From Cavenderia fasciculata (Eukaryota; Evosea; Eumycetozoa; Acytosteliales; Cavenderiaceae), in assembly GCF_000203815.1 (NCBI RefSeq), contig NW_004457624.1:2930354-2994353 (forward strand): DNA of 64,000 nt, given 5' to 3'. The notes under the pieces were generated by a model that was not told the origin of the DNA, did no database searches, and saw only the letters and a program-made list of their open reading frames with translations. This document shows, in pieces, positions 31,874 through 45,356 of this stretch. Position numbers and translations under genes: made by a program. The first letter of the stretch is position 1, and each line of letters opens with the position of its first letter.

Positions 31874-34709
31874 TTAATTCCAAGTGATAAGATTAGTAGA
31901 AGTGATTGATTGGACAAGGTTATTAATAGAGAGAGATTGGTATTCAGCGGTATAGGTATAGGCGGTGCTTGGAGTGCCATCAACATATACATTGGATACA
32001 GGTTCAGAGACACCAAAAATGACGACAGTAGAGATGGTGGCATTGCTAAGATAGGATCCGGCAAAAGAGACGGATGATTCAAATGCGTATTGTCCAAGAG
32101 TAGAGTCATAATAGGCTTGAAGATCAATGACAGTGTATTGACCATTCTCGATAGTGTCAAGAGAGATACCATCATCCAAAAAGAGTTGTCCTTGAGCACT
32201 GCCAGTCGAATCGAGGGCGACATTAATGGTGAAGGGGAGTGTACGGGCAACATGGGTAGTGATGGGGATTTCACCTTCTCCTGGAACATATGATTGGGTT
32301 GGTTGGAGTGCAAGTATGGAACCACCACGAATATGAACATTGATCACATCGAATGGGGCAGGGAGTACTTGAGACTTGCCAACTTGGGCAACTGGCGAAC
32401 CAGTAAAGAAATCGTACCAAGTGTCGGTTGGGAAATAAGCAGTGACTGTAGTAGTGTTGGCAGTGAGGACTGGCGATACCAAGAGTGATGGACCAACAAG
32501 GAATTGAGTGTCAATGGCATAGGTGTTGGCGTCGGTTGGGTATTCCATAAAGAGTGGACGCATCACTGGTAGACCTTGAGTATTGGCCAAATAAAACAAT
32601 GTATAATAGTATGGCAACAGCGTATACTTTAGATTGATTGCATTGATCGAAACATCAATGACAGCTTGTCCCCAAACATAAGGTTCTTGAGGAATCGAAT
32701 TAAATGAATTATGGTTACGAGAGAATGGGTAAAAGTTACCCAATTGCATCCATCTACCACATAAATCTGAATTTGAATCTTTATTAAATCCGCAAATCTA
32801 AAATAGAATAGAAATCAAAAGTTAGAAAATAAATAATTATTCTTTTGTTTTGTTTTTTTTTTTGTTTTCTATTACATACATCAGCACCAACTAAAGGAAT
32901 ACCAAAAATATTCATATTTAGCATACCTGGGATAGAAAGGTATAAGTCATTGTAGGATGATTCATTGTCACCTAACCAATGACCATTGTGTGAGCCGGTA
33001 CCTGGAAAAGTTGAACGACTAATGACAGTGGTACGAGTACCAAGGATTTGATGGACGGCATCTACAGTAGCCATACCTTCAGTATACCCATAAAGTGAAT
33101 GTGAGTTGTAAACTGAAATATTACCATTTTGAACAGCTGTAAGATTGATTGTATGTTGGTCAAGTGATACTCCACCTGGTAGATATGGTGGATTATTTGG
33201 ATCAAATGAACCGAACATTGACATCATTTTACCACTCTTGCTATTGCTATCGCTACAATCACCATCACAAAAATTACTAACTTCATTCATATCAATCCAA
33301 ACACCATCAAATGGTACCATGTCATGATAGTTTTGAAGTTGTTGTTGCCAAAAGTCCCATGCTTTCTGGTCGAGGAAATCTGGGAATATAGTTGAGCCTG
33401 GCCACACCTTTCCAATCAACGGTTGACCTTGATCGGTTGTAATAAACGATCCGAGGGTCATCAAGTCGTCGTATGGAGCATACCCCTCTTCATTATGAAT
33501 ACCTGGATCAACAATCATAATATAATGTTGATGGTTTTCATGTAGACTGTTTACAAAATTAAACATCAACGTTTGTGGGAAATTAACAGGATCAACTGTA
33601 AAATCTTTATATGCATCCATATAATCAATATCTAAATAAAAAGAAATTAAAATAATAATATTAATATTCTTTTTGTTTTCTATTTGTTTGTTTTCTTATT
33701 CTTTCTTACCATTCCACATTGTTTCTAAAGGAATACCATATTTTGAATAATTAGCAACAACTTGTTCAGTTTGTTCGACAGTGTGATAACCCCAACGACA
33801 TTGGTGCCATCCGAGAGACCAGTAGGGTGGTATGTGAGGATTACCAATCAATTGGGCGTATTGTTGGACGACGCTGACTGGGGTGGGACCGGTAAAGATA
33901 AAGAGGTCAATGATACCACCGACAATCTTGTAGGTCAATGAATTGGGTTGCAAGACAACATCCATGGCATTGGAATTAAGCATAAACACACCATTGGCAT
34001 TACCATTGGGCAACAATTGCATATAGAATGGATGTGATCCATAGAGATTGATATTCTCTGTCGACGCAGTCCCCTGATCCTTGGCAAACAATGTATAAGT
34101 CATTGAATTGTTTAATCTCAAAGGTGCAGCTCTTTCTCCCAACCCATAAAGATTTGGATTAGATACTGTAAAACTTGTTGATAATTCAAGATAATAATCT
34201 TCAAACTAAAAATAAATAATAAATAGAATAAGTATATTGTTTCTTTTTTTGTTTTTGTTGTTTTTTATATTTTTACTTACAATTAAACCATTTGTTGGAC
34301 AACCAGTTGATGGTGAAGAATTAAATAATATTTCACCGGTTGCAATTCTAACTACGGTGAAACCAAATGGATTGGCAGTGAATTTAACGTCATAGTCTAG
34401 GATGTTTGGTTTGGAGGTGGCAGTTGGCAGTTGATTGGTGAATGGTACTTCCCATCGCTCATTCTTTGGATCGTAGATTTTGAATCGAACGATTTGTTGT
34501 GTTTGAAAGTATACATCGAAATACAAGAGACCAATGTCATTACCGTAGGGTCCAGGTGAAAGTAAACTTAATTGACCACTGTATCCATACTTTGTTAGCT
34601 GAACCGTTGTCATTTGGTATCCTGGGAAACATGTTTGTTGTGAATCACCAAACATCACCATCAACAACAATGTTGTTATAAATAATATTATATCTCTTTG
34701 TTTCATCAT
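31874..34709 (-). CDS. Secreted or lysosomal alpha-glucosidase, glycoside hydrolase family 31
   Basis: Four exons (34281-34709, 33710-34205, 32880-33631, 31874-32797) join in phase to 866 residues, the normal size for acid alpha-glucosidases. An N-terminal signal peptide (LFITTLLLMVMFGDS) is followed by the GH31 N-domain. The barrel has WSLGWHQCRWGY, the nucleophile motif GVWIDMNE (Asp about 422) and the acid/base motif GHWLGDNES (Asp about 530). The C-terminal beta domains carry the PVMRPLFMEYP stretch. It would hydrolyse terminal alpha-glucose from maltose or glycogen in lysosome-like vesicles or outside the cell. A truncated copy is at 28870-29270. Confidence 0.93.
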
Positions 34710-35994
34710 CCTTTAAAAAGATAATAAAGATAATAAGATAATAAGATAGAAAAGAATAGAAAAGAATAGAATAGAAAAGATATGAGTAAAAAAGAAACTA
34801 ACCAACTAACAACTATTAAAAATGATCATCGTCAAACAGAATATGATTAGATCACCAGTGAGTGTACTCGTGGATGAACAAACAATACAATTGTGGTGGT
34901 GGTGTGTCATATCATATGACACATTTTTGATTCAAAAAATCTGTAGATAACTCCTCTTAAAATATATCTTCTCTTCTTCTTCTTCTTTCTCTTACCTCGT
35001 TTATTTGTATGAATAAATAAATAAATAAATATTATTATGTGTTGTGTATAACAATGCTGAATGATTTTTTACGCAAAGGGCAGTGGGAGGTGAGGGTATG
35101 GTGGAATTGGGAACAACAAAATTGATGGACTCGCTCCTGGGTATGCCCCACCATGGCATTGTAAATGCCGAATCATGTGATAGCGGAAGAGGGCAACCCA
35201 ACGACTATTAAAATGGTATTGGTAGGAAAAAGGTCAATCCCGCAGCTATCCCCAGTGAAATAAAACGAAAATCATATAATTTCATTGCTCTTTCGGGGAC
35301 TAGTACTTAATATCTTCTTCTTCTCTGTCACTGTCACCACAACCATTGCGTCTCAAAGAAGGGTGAGTTTTAGATATTATTATTTATGATACCATTGGGA
35401 AATGAGAGTATACTTCATTATTTAATTATATAATTATTATTATTAATACTCAAGAGTACTAATAAGTAAATAAAAACTGTCTATAACTTAAATTTGAAGC
35501 GAGCGGGTTTTCAAGATATTTCAATGTTTTTTTTTTTTTTGCTTGAAAACAGTTAAAAATCAACAAACCGAGTTAAATTTACAAGAGAGGTCTGCTTGAA
35601 CAAGGATAGAGCCCATTCACATAACCATTCATCATCGTATCTAGATAAAATCAAATCATTCATCTTACTTTATCGTACATTACAACATAAAATAGATAGA
35701 TAGATATATACACAGCAGACAGACAGACAGACACAACACACACATTATAATACAGATGCAATAATTATTGATTTTAGATTTTATTATTGTGTTTTCAGTT
35801 TGTCTCTATTTATATACATATATACTTTATTTATTAAGAGAGAGAGAGAGAGAGATAAGATAGAGAAAAGAGATAGTAATAATAATATAAACACAACTTT
35901 GTATTTTAACAACAAATAATATATAAATATAACAACTGTAATAATAATAATATAAAAGATATATATATACTATTCTTTTTCAAAAAGAAAAAGA
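34710..35994. other. Long divergent intergenic region
   Basis: About 1.3 kb between two divergent genes. It contains A/T runs, a GATA/GACA microsatellite cluster (35690-35740), an AG repeat (35838-35858) and a non-AT-rich patch at 35090-35260 that may be a decayed coding piece. No gene recognised. Confidence 0.45.
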
Positions 35995-37314
35995 ATGGAT
36001 AATAATAGTAATAATAGTAATAATAGTAATCAAAATGTTGAACATATAATAGTATTACCAACAGATGAAAATTCAAGAAAGGTATTTGAGTTTAGTAGGT
36101 TAATGTTGATTGACTTGCATAGAATCGATGAGCTTGTCAATGCATCAGATGTTGTAAGTGAATTGGAGATTGTCATGTTTTCAAGACGTATGACTTCAAG
36201 ATGCTCTGAATTATCTTCATTTGAGATAAAGTCGACCACAAATGCAACTACTTCTACAACAACGACAACATGTGAAACATTTGGTATAATTAGACAACAT
36301 GGTGAAAAAGAACAATTCAATCAGATAAAGGTGATTATTGATATCATTGGATCGATGATTACATGTATAAAACAATACAACCAAGTCGCTAAAAAGGGGT
36401 CACCACTCCATGAACTACTCATTCCAAAGGGTGAATATTGGAATAGACGAAAGGACTTGATCGAGTCATGGAAGAATTTGGTCTTATTGATTTGTGAAAT
36501 CACCTGGAAACCACCTCCAAGACAACCACTTGTCACTCCTATCAATCTTTCTTCCCTCAATCAACAAGTAGTAGATTCTCCAACTTCATCATCATCTTCA
36601 TCTTCATCATCATCGCCATCAACATCACCAGTAAAGTCACCTCCAACATCACCCAATGGACAACAACAATCTACAGGACGACGTAGATCATCAGTTTCAG
36701 ATCGTCCACCACAAAATATCGTTAGAATTGGTGGTAGCAGTAGTTCGAGTAGTAGTAGTTTAAGTGGTGGAAATGGTACCGAGGAAGTGGCCAATATTAA
36801 ACCAGAGTTATTAGAGTTGTTTGATGTCATATACCATATAAACTTTTCATTATTCAATCTATTGTGGCATTTATTAAACTATCAAAGAATATTGGCAAAT
36901 AAATTAATTAATCCAACAACTACCACGACTACTACTCCATCAACTACTCCAACATCATCAACAACTACAGTATCAACTCCACCAAAAGGAGCACAATATA
37001 TTAGCCAAACTAAAAGTATCACATTGCCATCACTCGTTTCCAAATTGGTCGATTTATTGGCCATCCTTTCACTCTACATTGGAACTCCACAATTCCAATC
37101 GGTTATTAATAGTTTAACAAGTTTATCAAATAGTGTAAGTCAACAACAAGACAAATCAAACAATCAAACAAACAATTCAAAAAGTACCAACCAAGATCTC
37201 TTTCAAACAAAAAATAATAGGAACTTATTGAACATGTACGAGACAGTTTATCATTATTACAATGTTTACCATTTAAAGTTAAAGGTAAGTTTAAAAAGAA
37301 GAAGAAGAAATTAG
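35995..37314 (+). CDS. Unknown dictyostelid protein with low-complexity linkers
   Basis: Starts with an NNS-repeat tail (MDNNSNNSNNSNQN). Conserved-looking helical blocks are at about 15-60 (VLPTDENSRKVFEFSRLMLIDL), 105-175 (ending WKNLVLLICEITWKPPPR) and 270-310, plus a final helical block after 335. They are separated by serine-, threonine- and proline-rich spacers. A perfect donor GTAAGT at 37285 follows LKLK, so the protein may continue into an exon I could not find. If it does not, it ends at 37314 with RRRRN (439 aa). No domain recognised. Confidence 0.6.
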   Translation: MDNNSNNSNNSNQNVEHIIVLPTDENSRKVFEFSRLMLIDLHRIDELVNASDVVSELEIVMFSRRMTSRCSELSSFEIKSTTNATTSTTTTTCETFGIIRQHGEKEQFNQIKVIIDIIGSMITCIKQYNQVAKKGSPLHELLIPKGEYWNRRKDLIESWKNLVLLICEITWKPPPRQPLVTPINLSSLNQQVVDSPTSSSSSSSSSSPSTSPVKSPPTSPNGQQQSTGRRRSSVSDRPPQNIVRIGGSSSSSSSSLSGGNGTEEVANIKPELLELFDVIYHINFSLFNLLWHLLNYQRILANKLINPTTTTTTTPSTTPTSSTTTVSTPPKGAQYISQTKSITLPSLVSKLVDLLAILSLYIGTPQFQSVINSLTSLSNSVSQQQDKSNNQTNNSKSTNQDLFQTKNNRNLLNMYETVYHYYNVYHLKLKVSLKRRRRN

Positions 37315-38423
37315 TTTATGTTTTTAGTTTTTAGTTTATTTTGTTGTTGTTATAAATCTTGATCTAGATTGTCAATGATTTTAAAATCACGATTGATATG
37401 ATAGATATCTATCATCATTCAACCATCCATCCATCTATCTCAACAACTCCTCCCTTTTTTTTTTCCAACCACTAAAAATAAATAGATGTTGTTTGTGCTT
37501 GTTGGGAGGGGGGGAGTGAATAATTAAAACAACACCCGCAGTTGTTGGGGGTGATCACTACCATTGTTCCACCTCTCATTTTCATCCATCCCCTTCTCCT
37601 CTTTTCCCTCCTCGTTTTTTCATAGTTGATCAAAAACACACACTTTTACAACTAACTAATTTTCCAATGTTAACGATATTCTGTCACACAACAACAACCA
37701 CTAAACCAACCATTAAACATGCATGTTATTTGTTGTTGCTTTGAAAAATTATAATTATATAATTTGGGTACAGGTGTTGCAGTTAACTCTTTTTTAATTA
37801 TTAGTTTTTGTAAAAACAATCAATCAAGTCTAGTTCCATTTGATATTGTTTGTTATAATATAATATCTGTACAACAAATCCATCTTCCAAATCAATCAAC
37901 ATATTCATATTCACAACAACTCAAACCTACTAGAGAGTAGTATTATTATTATTATTATTATATCATTCATTATAATATCTGCAATACTGGAATATTCCTA
38001 AAGGTTAGTTTGTTTATTTTTGGAGATGTTACACACGATCAGTGAAACAGAGGCCATTTCGACATCTGTGTATTGATCGATTGAAATGCGAGATCGACAA
38101 ACAATATCAATCACTGAAAGGGAGAAAGAAAAAAAAAAACCAAAAAATCTTGTTGTTTTGTTGTTGGTTGTGTCTATGAAACCTCTCACGCGTGGAGAGC
38201 CCCTCAAGGCCAACAGGTTGCAATATTAATAACAACCGACAAAAACCCAATTTCTGTTGTTATCACACATACATGTGTTTATATATTGTACTACTACACC
38301 TATACTATATTATACTATATTATACTATAACTATTATTATTTCAATTTCTAATATATAATCTATAAATATACCATATACCATACATATACATATACATAC
38401 ATATTCATATAGGTCAATCATAT
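37315..38423. other. Intergenic or intronic region
   Basis: About 1.1 kb, AT-rich with G-rich tracts at 37504-37518. No exon that would continue the upstream gene in phase was found. The last 100 bp have ATAC repeats before the next ATG. Confidence 0.4.
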
Positions 38424-41400
38424 ATGAGTTTGATATCAGGAAAAGCAGCAGGTGTACCTAAAAATAGTAGTAAAGAAAATAGTAGTAGCAATAGTAATAA
38501 GGAATCAACGACAACGACGACGGGATCGGCGATGAGTGGATCTCAACTATCATCTTCACCACCCAAATCATCTTCAACGACGACAACAACAACGACTCAA
38601 TCGAGGAATTTCTTTAGTTCGATCATTAAACCATCGACAAAGATTACAAAGCATCAGAGACACAAGTCGACGAGTAACGAGGAAAAAGAAAAGGAGAGTA
38701 CAAACAGCGTTGGTAGTAACAGTAGTATTGGTAGCAATGGTAGTAATAGTTTTGTGATCAAGAGTGATGAAGAGGATTATAGCAACTCTCATAAACATAA
38801 ACGTCAACCTAGTACTGGTACCACCGCCTCGACAACGACCACTACAACTACAGGATTAACACCAGATACACAGGTTACTCAAGACTGTCCTCCAAATGAT
38901 AAATGGAAGATTCAAAGAAAACCAAGTGGCAACGAGATGACCAGTAGTGCTATCACATCTGATGATGAGTCTGGATCAAGTAATATAAGCATTGCTTCTG
39001 GAGGTGGTGGTGGTGGAGATAGAATAACAAGAAGTAATAGTACTATATTTAAAGAGACATCATTATCTCCTGTTAAATTTGAAGTACCTCCTATTTTTGT
39101 ATTAGATACATCAAATAATCAAAATAATAATCAAAATAATAATAATAATATTGTAAATACTAATAATAATACTAATAATAATAATAATGTACAAAATAAT
39201 AATAATAATAATAATAATAATAATCCCACATCTCCTACTTCTACTGCTTCTACAACAACTACTTCTACACCAGTATTATCACCACCAACATCACCAACAA
39301 CACCAATCAAAGAATCAAAGAAAAAGGTTGGATTAAATATATTCTCCAAACACTTGAAAACCGTTAAACAAACCGATGAACAAAAACAAAGAAATAGCTT
39401 TAGTCAATTCTGGCTTGACAAGTCCACTCATCAAGATCGTATTGATAAGCTTCCATCCGATGATAAACAAAGACTTCAAATCACAAGTCTTGGTAGTTAT
39501 GTTTCAAATCTTGTCATTAAAGATCTCTTGGCTTCCCCAAATCCAATTCAACCTCCCCATAGTGAAAAGTAAATATATCAAATCGAACAATATTAATAAT
39601 ATATCCATTTATTAACATTTCTATTTTATTTTTTACTTTTGTAGTTTCCAAAGTTGTGTATTATTTGCAGATATTTCTGGATTTACAGCATTGACAGAAA
39701 GATTAAGTCATCATGGTCAAGAGGGTGTAGAATTATTGACAAAGAATTTAAATCGTTATTTTGAAAGTCTAATCAAGATTGTAAAAGATTTTGGTGGCGA
39801 TATTGTAAAGTTTGCAGGTGATGCAGTTTTGTGTCACTGGCCAACCTATGGAGAGTTGGTGAATCGTGTACGAACAGCATGCGAGTGTGCATTGACACTA
39901 CAAAAGAAATTACACAACTTTCCAGTACCAGGTGGCTTTTTGACGTTGCATATTGGTATTGGATGTGGTGATTTGACCGGTCTCTATGTAGGTGGAGTCA
40001 ATCAAAAGGTAGAGTTTTTGATTGCCGGTGAGGCACTCCACGAGGCGGCCTCTTGTGAAAAGGAGGCAGAGTCGGGAGAAATCTACATTTCACAAGCGTG
40101 TTATGACGCTGTCAAGCCATTCTCATCGTGCGTGCAGAAAAAGACGCGAGTCAACGTTCGATTGGACAATATGACCTTTATGGACAAGAACAGCAACAAA
40201 AAGGCGCCGGTTGACCAGTTCAACATTGTCGACCGTCGTGCCATACTGCAACTGCCCTTGTTGATGGATATGGAGGAGTCGCTGCAGCGATTCGTCCCCA
40301 ACGCAGTACTCAATCAACTGCGTCACGGTAGTTATCTCGCCGAGCTACGTTACATCACGGTCATCTTTGTCAATTTGTCATACGGAGAGATTCCCGATCC
40401 CACCAAAGACGCCAAAAAGTTACAGGAAATTGTCAGTGAGATCCAGACGATCGTGTATCGGTACGAAGGTACTGTGCGTCAGTTTATCGTCGATGACAAG
40501 GGGTGTGTGTTGATTGCTGCTTGGGGTGTCCCACCACTCTCTCATGAAGACGATCCTAGTCGTGCGGTAGAAGCAGCCATGGAGATTGTCGTTGGGTTGT
40601 TCAAGCTCAAGGTGATTAGCACGGTTGGTGTGACGACTGGAAAGTGTTTTTGCGGTGATGTTGGAAGTGACGAGCGTCGAGAGTATGCCGTCGTCGGTGA
40701 TATTGTCAATCTGTCGGCACGACTCATGTCGCATGGCCAGGGAGGTGTACTCGTCGATGAGGAAACATCCAAGCTTGCGTCGCGCAAGATCGAGTTTGTC
40801 AAGCTCAGTGACCCCATCAAGGTCAAGGGCAAACAGACCAGCGTCAACGTGTTCAAACCCATCAAGCGTCATACACACGAGTCATCCAACAACAGTCCGC
40901 GTCCAGGCGCGTCAACACGATCTGCGCAGCCTGTCATCAACCGTGGTATCGTCGGCGGGCTCGACCTGCACCAACAACAGCAGACCGCGGCCATCAAGCA
41001 CAAGGGCATTATCGGGCGTCACGGCCAACTACGCCAAATGGCCCATCTTGTAGACTGCCTTCGCACCGAAGAAGAAGGTGACGGCACCAAGATTGTCTTT
41101 ATCGAAGCCGAAGCAGGTCTCGGGAAAAGTCGATTCATTCACGAAGTAAAGTACTCGTTTGCAATGGGTATCCGTATCTTTAAAACAACTGGTCTTCAAA
41201 TGAACGAGAGTGTACCATTCTATGTATGGCGTCAGATTCTTGGTGAATACTTGCGTGAAGAGCAAGCAACCAACTTTAAAAGCTTGCTTGAACTTGGTCC
41301 ACACGTCAACTTGCTCAATCCCATCCTCGACCTCAACTTTTCCATCTCAACCAACCGTCGTTACTCTGCGCCACAGCGTCAAGAGACTCTGCAAATGCTT

Positions 41401-44301
41401 ATGCTTAGACTCGTCCAAATGGCAGTACCGCGTGGATCCATCATCATTATCGACGATGCTCATCACATGGATAGCGCGAGTTGGACACTTACCCTAAACC
41501 TGTGTCGTCAACTTGAAAACTGTCTCATCATAGTTGCATTGCGTCCACTCAAGGAAGGTATCCCACACGGGTTCTCTCATCTTGACAATGTCGAGTTTAT
41601 CCAACTTGAACCACTCCAAACTCGTGAGGAAGTTCAACTGCTATTAGAGCAAATGTTAAACGTTCGAAATAGTCCATCCTATGAATTGCCAGACGAGATT
41701 GTAGACGAGATATTTAATCGGTCACAAGGTAACCACTTTGTCATTGAGGAAATGGTCAATGGACTCAAACACAGTGGTTATATTGATGAAAAGACAGGTG
41801 AATTCAACTCTAAACACGAAGCTATTGAGCAGGTGCGTGTCAACATTCCACGTACAGTCACATCGCTCATTACCAGTAGAGTTGATCGTCTCTCGACAGC
41901 ACAGCAGTTGGTACTCAAAGTTGCATCAGTCATGGGTACACCTTTTACAGTTGACTCGTTGTTCAAGATATTACCAACATCCGAAACCTCGACCCGATCA
42001 GAGCTCACCAATGACCTTATCATCCTTGAACGTTTACACTTTATCAAGAGTAAAAAAGATCAAAATGGCAGCAGTGGCACCAATACCCCATCACCCAAAC
42101 AATCCAATCATCACAATTATCTTAGATCACGTTCAAGTATTGTAACATCTCCTTCTTCTCTTTCACCTTTATCTTCTCCCTATTATAATAATAATAACAG
42201 TAGTATGTCTCCACCACAACCAGTTATAGTTCAATCACCTCTAAATTTGTCACTTGATAATTCCAATCAATCTACACCACCGGCATTATCATCACCTGGA
42301 TTGGTACCAATTTCAACAGAGGTATTGTATTCATTTGTACATACACGTACACAAGAAGTTATCTATGACCTCATGCTCTTTTCTCAGCGTAGAGAGTTGC
42401 ATCACAAGATTGCCAAGATTCTCGAGATTACATGTACCCCACAAAACTCACTCTACATCTCTCTGGTCAACCATTACCACGCTGCCCAAGACTACTCCAA
42501 GACGGTAGAGTATGCCACCAAAGCCGGTCAAAATGCCCTCTCTGACAATAACAACAAAGAAGCTGTTAAATTCTTCCAATTGGCATTGAAATGCATGGAG
42601 CTAGAACAACAACAAGAGGAAGAGGTAAAGGCAATGAAAAAGTTGAATCGTCGTAGTTCAACCAATACATTTATCACTCAACCTACCAATCTTACTACTT
42701 CTGTCGGGTCTCCTCCAGGTGGTAGTGGTAGTACATCGTCGTCGTCGTCATCATCGTCATCATCACCAACTCTAAAACGTATACCATTTGAAATGATATC
42801 AATTACAAGAAAACTTGGGTTGGCATTGTATAATATGGGATTGTTATTGTCTGCTATGCAACAATTCCTTGCTGTACTCAAACACCTTGGTATAGAGTTG
42901 CCACCAGTGTTGGCTAAAGGTCCAACACAACTATTTGACGCGACTACTGGTGCTCCAATGGGCCCACCATCTATGGGTGCCGCTGCACCAGACAAACGAC
43001 ACCGTCTACTAAAGTCTCCACAACGCCAAGATTCACTCACTAAGTTTGTGACCAACAACCTCGATGCCATGGAGAAACGTGAGGCACTGCTGTCGCTGGT
43101 GGTACTGTCCAAGATCTTTTTGCACGACTGTCAAAAGCAGAGTAGCAGCTGGTGCTCGTTCCTTGCCAACCAGTTGGCAGCCGACTCATGGAGTCTGCAG
43201 AGTGAGGCGTACTCGATTGGCATCCGTGTGCTCGGTGTCAATGGAGATAATACAACGCCGCTAAAGTACTATGCGGCTGTACTCAGTCGTTCAGGCGAGA
43301 CTAATGGCTACGTGTATGGAAATTCGCATCAAGCATGGGGTATATACATGTCGGGCACGGGTCAGTGGTCCGAAGCAGAGTCGGGATACCAGACGGCAAC
43401 CGCGTCGGCTGGCAAGATGGGCGACAAAAAGTTGGTCGAGGAGAGCGGTGTTTTCCTCGGCGCATGTCTCTATCTCATGGGACAGAGCCAGGCTGCACTC
43501 TCACTTGCACTAAAGTCACTCGACGCTGCACGTACACGTGAGGATGTCCAGATACAGATGATGGCATTGCTCGTAGCCGGTGACGCCCGCGTGCGTATGG
43601 GTGAGGTCAAGGCTGCTGAAGACACGTTGCGCGAGATTGAACAGCTCGTGCAGGCAATTGGCATGGCCGAGCAGACTTCTGGCACCTACATCCACTACCT
43701 CTCGCTCAAGGCACAGTTCCAAAGTGTCCTCAAAAATGACCATTCACAAGCCTACGACTCTGCACGAAAGGCACTCTCTGCCCTGGCACGTTGTGACACA
43801 AACAACTTTTCCGTCTACGAGTCGTATGCCTCCCTCTCGATGATCATTATCCGTGTGTTCCAGAGTCTGCAAAACCACCCCATGTCACGTACCCAAACCT
43901 ACCAACAACAACGTGCCAAGATGATCACTGAAATCACCGAGGCACAGCAACACCTCGAGCGCTTCACCGACACGTTCCCCATCGGTCAACCCCGTCTCTT
44001 GCTCCTCAAAGGTCTCATTGGCATCGTCGTCCACAACAATATCAATGGCTCTGAAAACTATTTCAAGGAATCAAAGGAAAAAGCAATCAAATTGGGTATG
44101 GTATTTGAAGAGGAACTAGCCACCTATCATTATAATTCATTTTATTCTGAAAGTGATCCGTTCCCTGTAAATGTAACTACTATTCAACCTTCAATTCAAT
44201 TATTACAACAACAACAACAACAACAGAATAATCAAACAACAACAACAACAACTAAATCAGTTACACCTTCATCTCCTCCTCAAATTATTAAAAAAGTTTA
44301 G
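38424..44301 (+). CDS. Soluble nucleotidyl cyclase, ADCY10-like
   Basis: Exons 38424-39568 and 39645-44301 give 1933 residues. A serine/threonine/asparagine-rich N-terminal half (to about 380) is followed by two class III cyclase domains. C1 begins CVLFADISGFTALTERL and carries both metal aspartates (FADISGFT and FAGDAVLCHW). C2 (FVNLSYGEIPDP, then FCGDVGSDERREYAVVGD) lacks the first metal aspartate. Next is a P-loop ATPase region (GRHGQLRQM, Walker A EAEAGLGKSR, Walker B SIIIIDDAHHMD) and a long helical TPR-like C-terminus. This is the layout of mammalian soluble adenylyl cyclase and of Dictyostelium soluble guanylyl cyclase SgcA. Which nucleotide it uses cannot be read safely. The N-terminus may be incomplete. 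Confidence 0.88.
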
Positions 44302-45356
44302 AAAAACTTAATAATAAACACCCCCAAAATATATATTATTTATTATATAATTAACAAAAACCCAGGCTCGGAAAGAGATAGAGAATATCTAACGAACGTT
44401 CGTTTCGAAATGGAACGAATAGATAGATATTAAAATATTTATTTATTATTTATTCGCGATCGCCGTAGATGAATAATAATGGGAGTGCTTCGAATCGAAC
44501 CAATAGGGGCGTACCTACCTACGGGTTGGCACTTGTTTTTCGCCCAACTTGCAAAATACCTTTTTTTGACTGTTGCCGGGTTCCGAACGTACGTATGCGA
44601 ACATGTGATTGCGAGAGATTTGGTGTTGATTGCGATTAATATCTTATTTTTAGAGCAAGCCTTTGACGATGCGCGTTGCTCGTCTAAAAGGGCGTTGACC
44701 AAATGTCAAACTCACTCAATTAGAGCCATGTTACTTTAATAAAAGAGAGAGAGAAAGAAACAAAGAAGGGACCTAACTTCGCAATTGATGTGCGTGTGTA
44801 TATATATGATATCGAGTACCTAAACATACATTGCCAACGTAAGTACTTAAGGTTTTAAAATGGAAACCCATCATCGTTAAAAGTTTCCTGTACAATCCCC
44901 CCACACTCACAACACCCCCCACCATCACCAATCACCCACCCTAATGTTAGAGGAAGTGTGGGTAAATCTTAACATTGATCGAGATTAAATGTTTATTTAT
45001 TATTTGTTATGAATAATAACACATCAACAACTTTTCTTTCTTATTCCAGTTCCAATCTTAAGTCAAGTCAGAATAGATAAAAAAAAAACAACAAAAAAGT
45101 AGGAGGTAGCTATTCATTATTTGTTTCACAGTTATATAGTAGTCACTATTAATAGAAGTAACAGTCGTTTAAACATTATTGTAAGTGTCATTGGAGGTTC
45201 ATATAAAAAAAAAAAAAAAAAAAAAACAATAAAGCTTTTGCTAACCTTTGCTTCCTTGTTTCAAATAATATATGTACAGTTTAGAAAATACAACAACAAA
45301 TTTTACATCACATCCACACATAAAACAATCATACCATTTTCAAAATTAAAAAAAAA
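44302..45356. other. Intergenic region with palindrome
   Basis: Contains a 14-bp palindrome AACGAACGTTCGTT (44391-44404), a GC-richer block at 44456-44700 of unknown nature, C-rich runs (44889-44940), and a poly-A run (45209-45227) before the next gene. No gene supported. Confidence 0.45.

Noticed and set aside
44470-44560. tRNA-like GGTTCGATTCGAAGCAC on the minus strand
   Set aside because: It resembles a B box, but the T stem does not pair and no matching acceptor strand or A box lies at the right distance.
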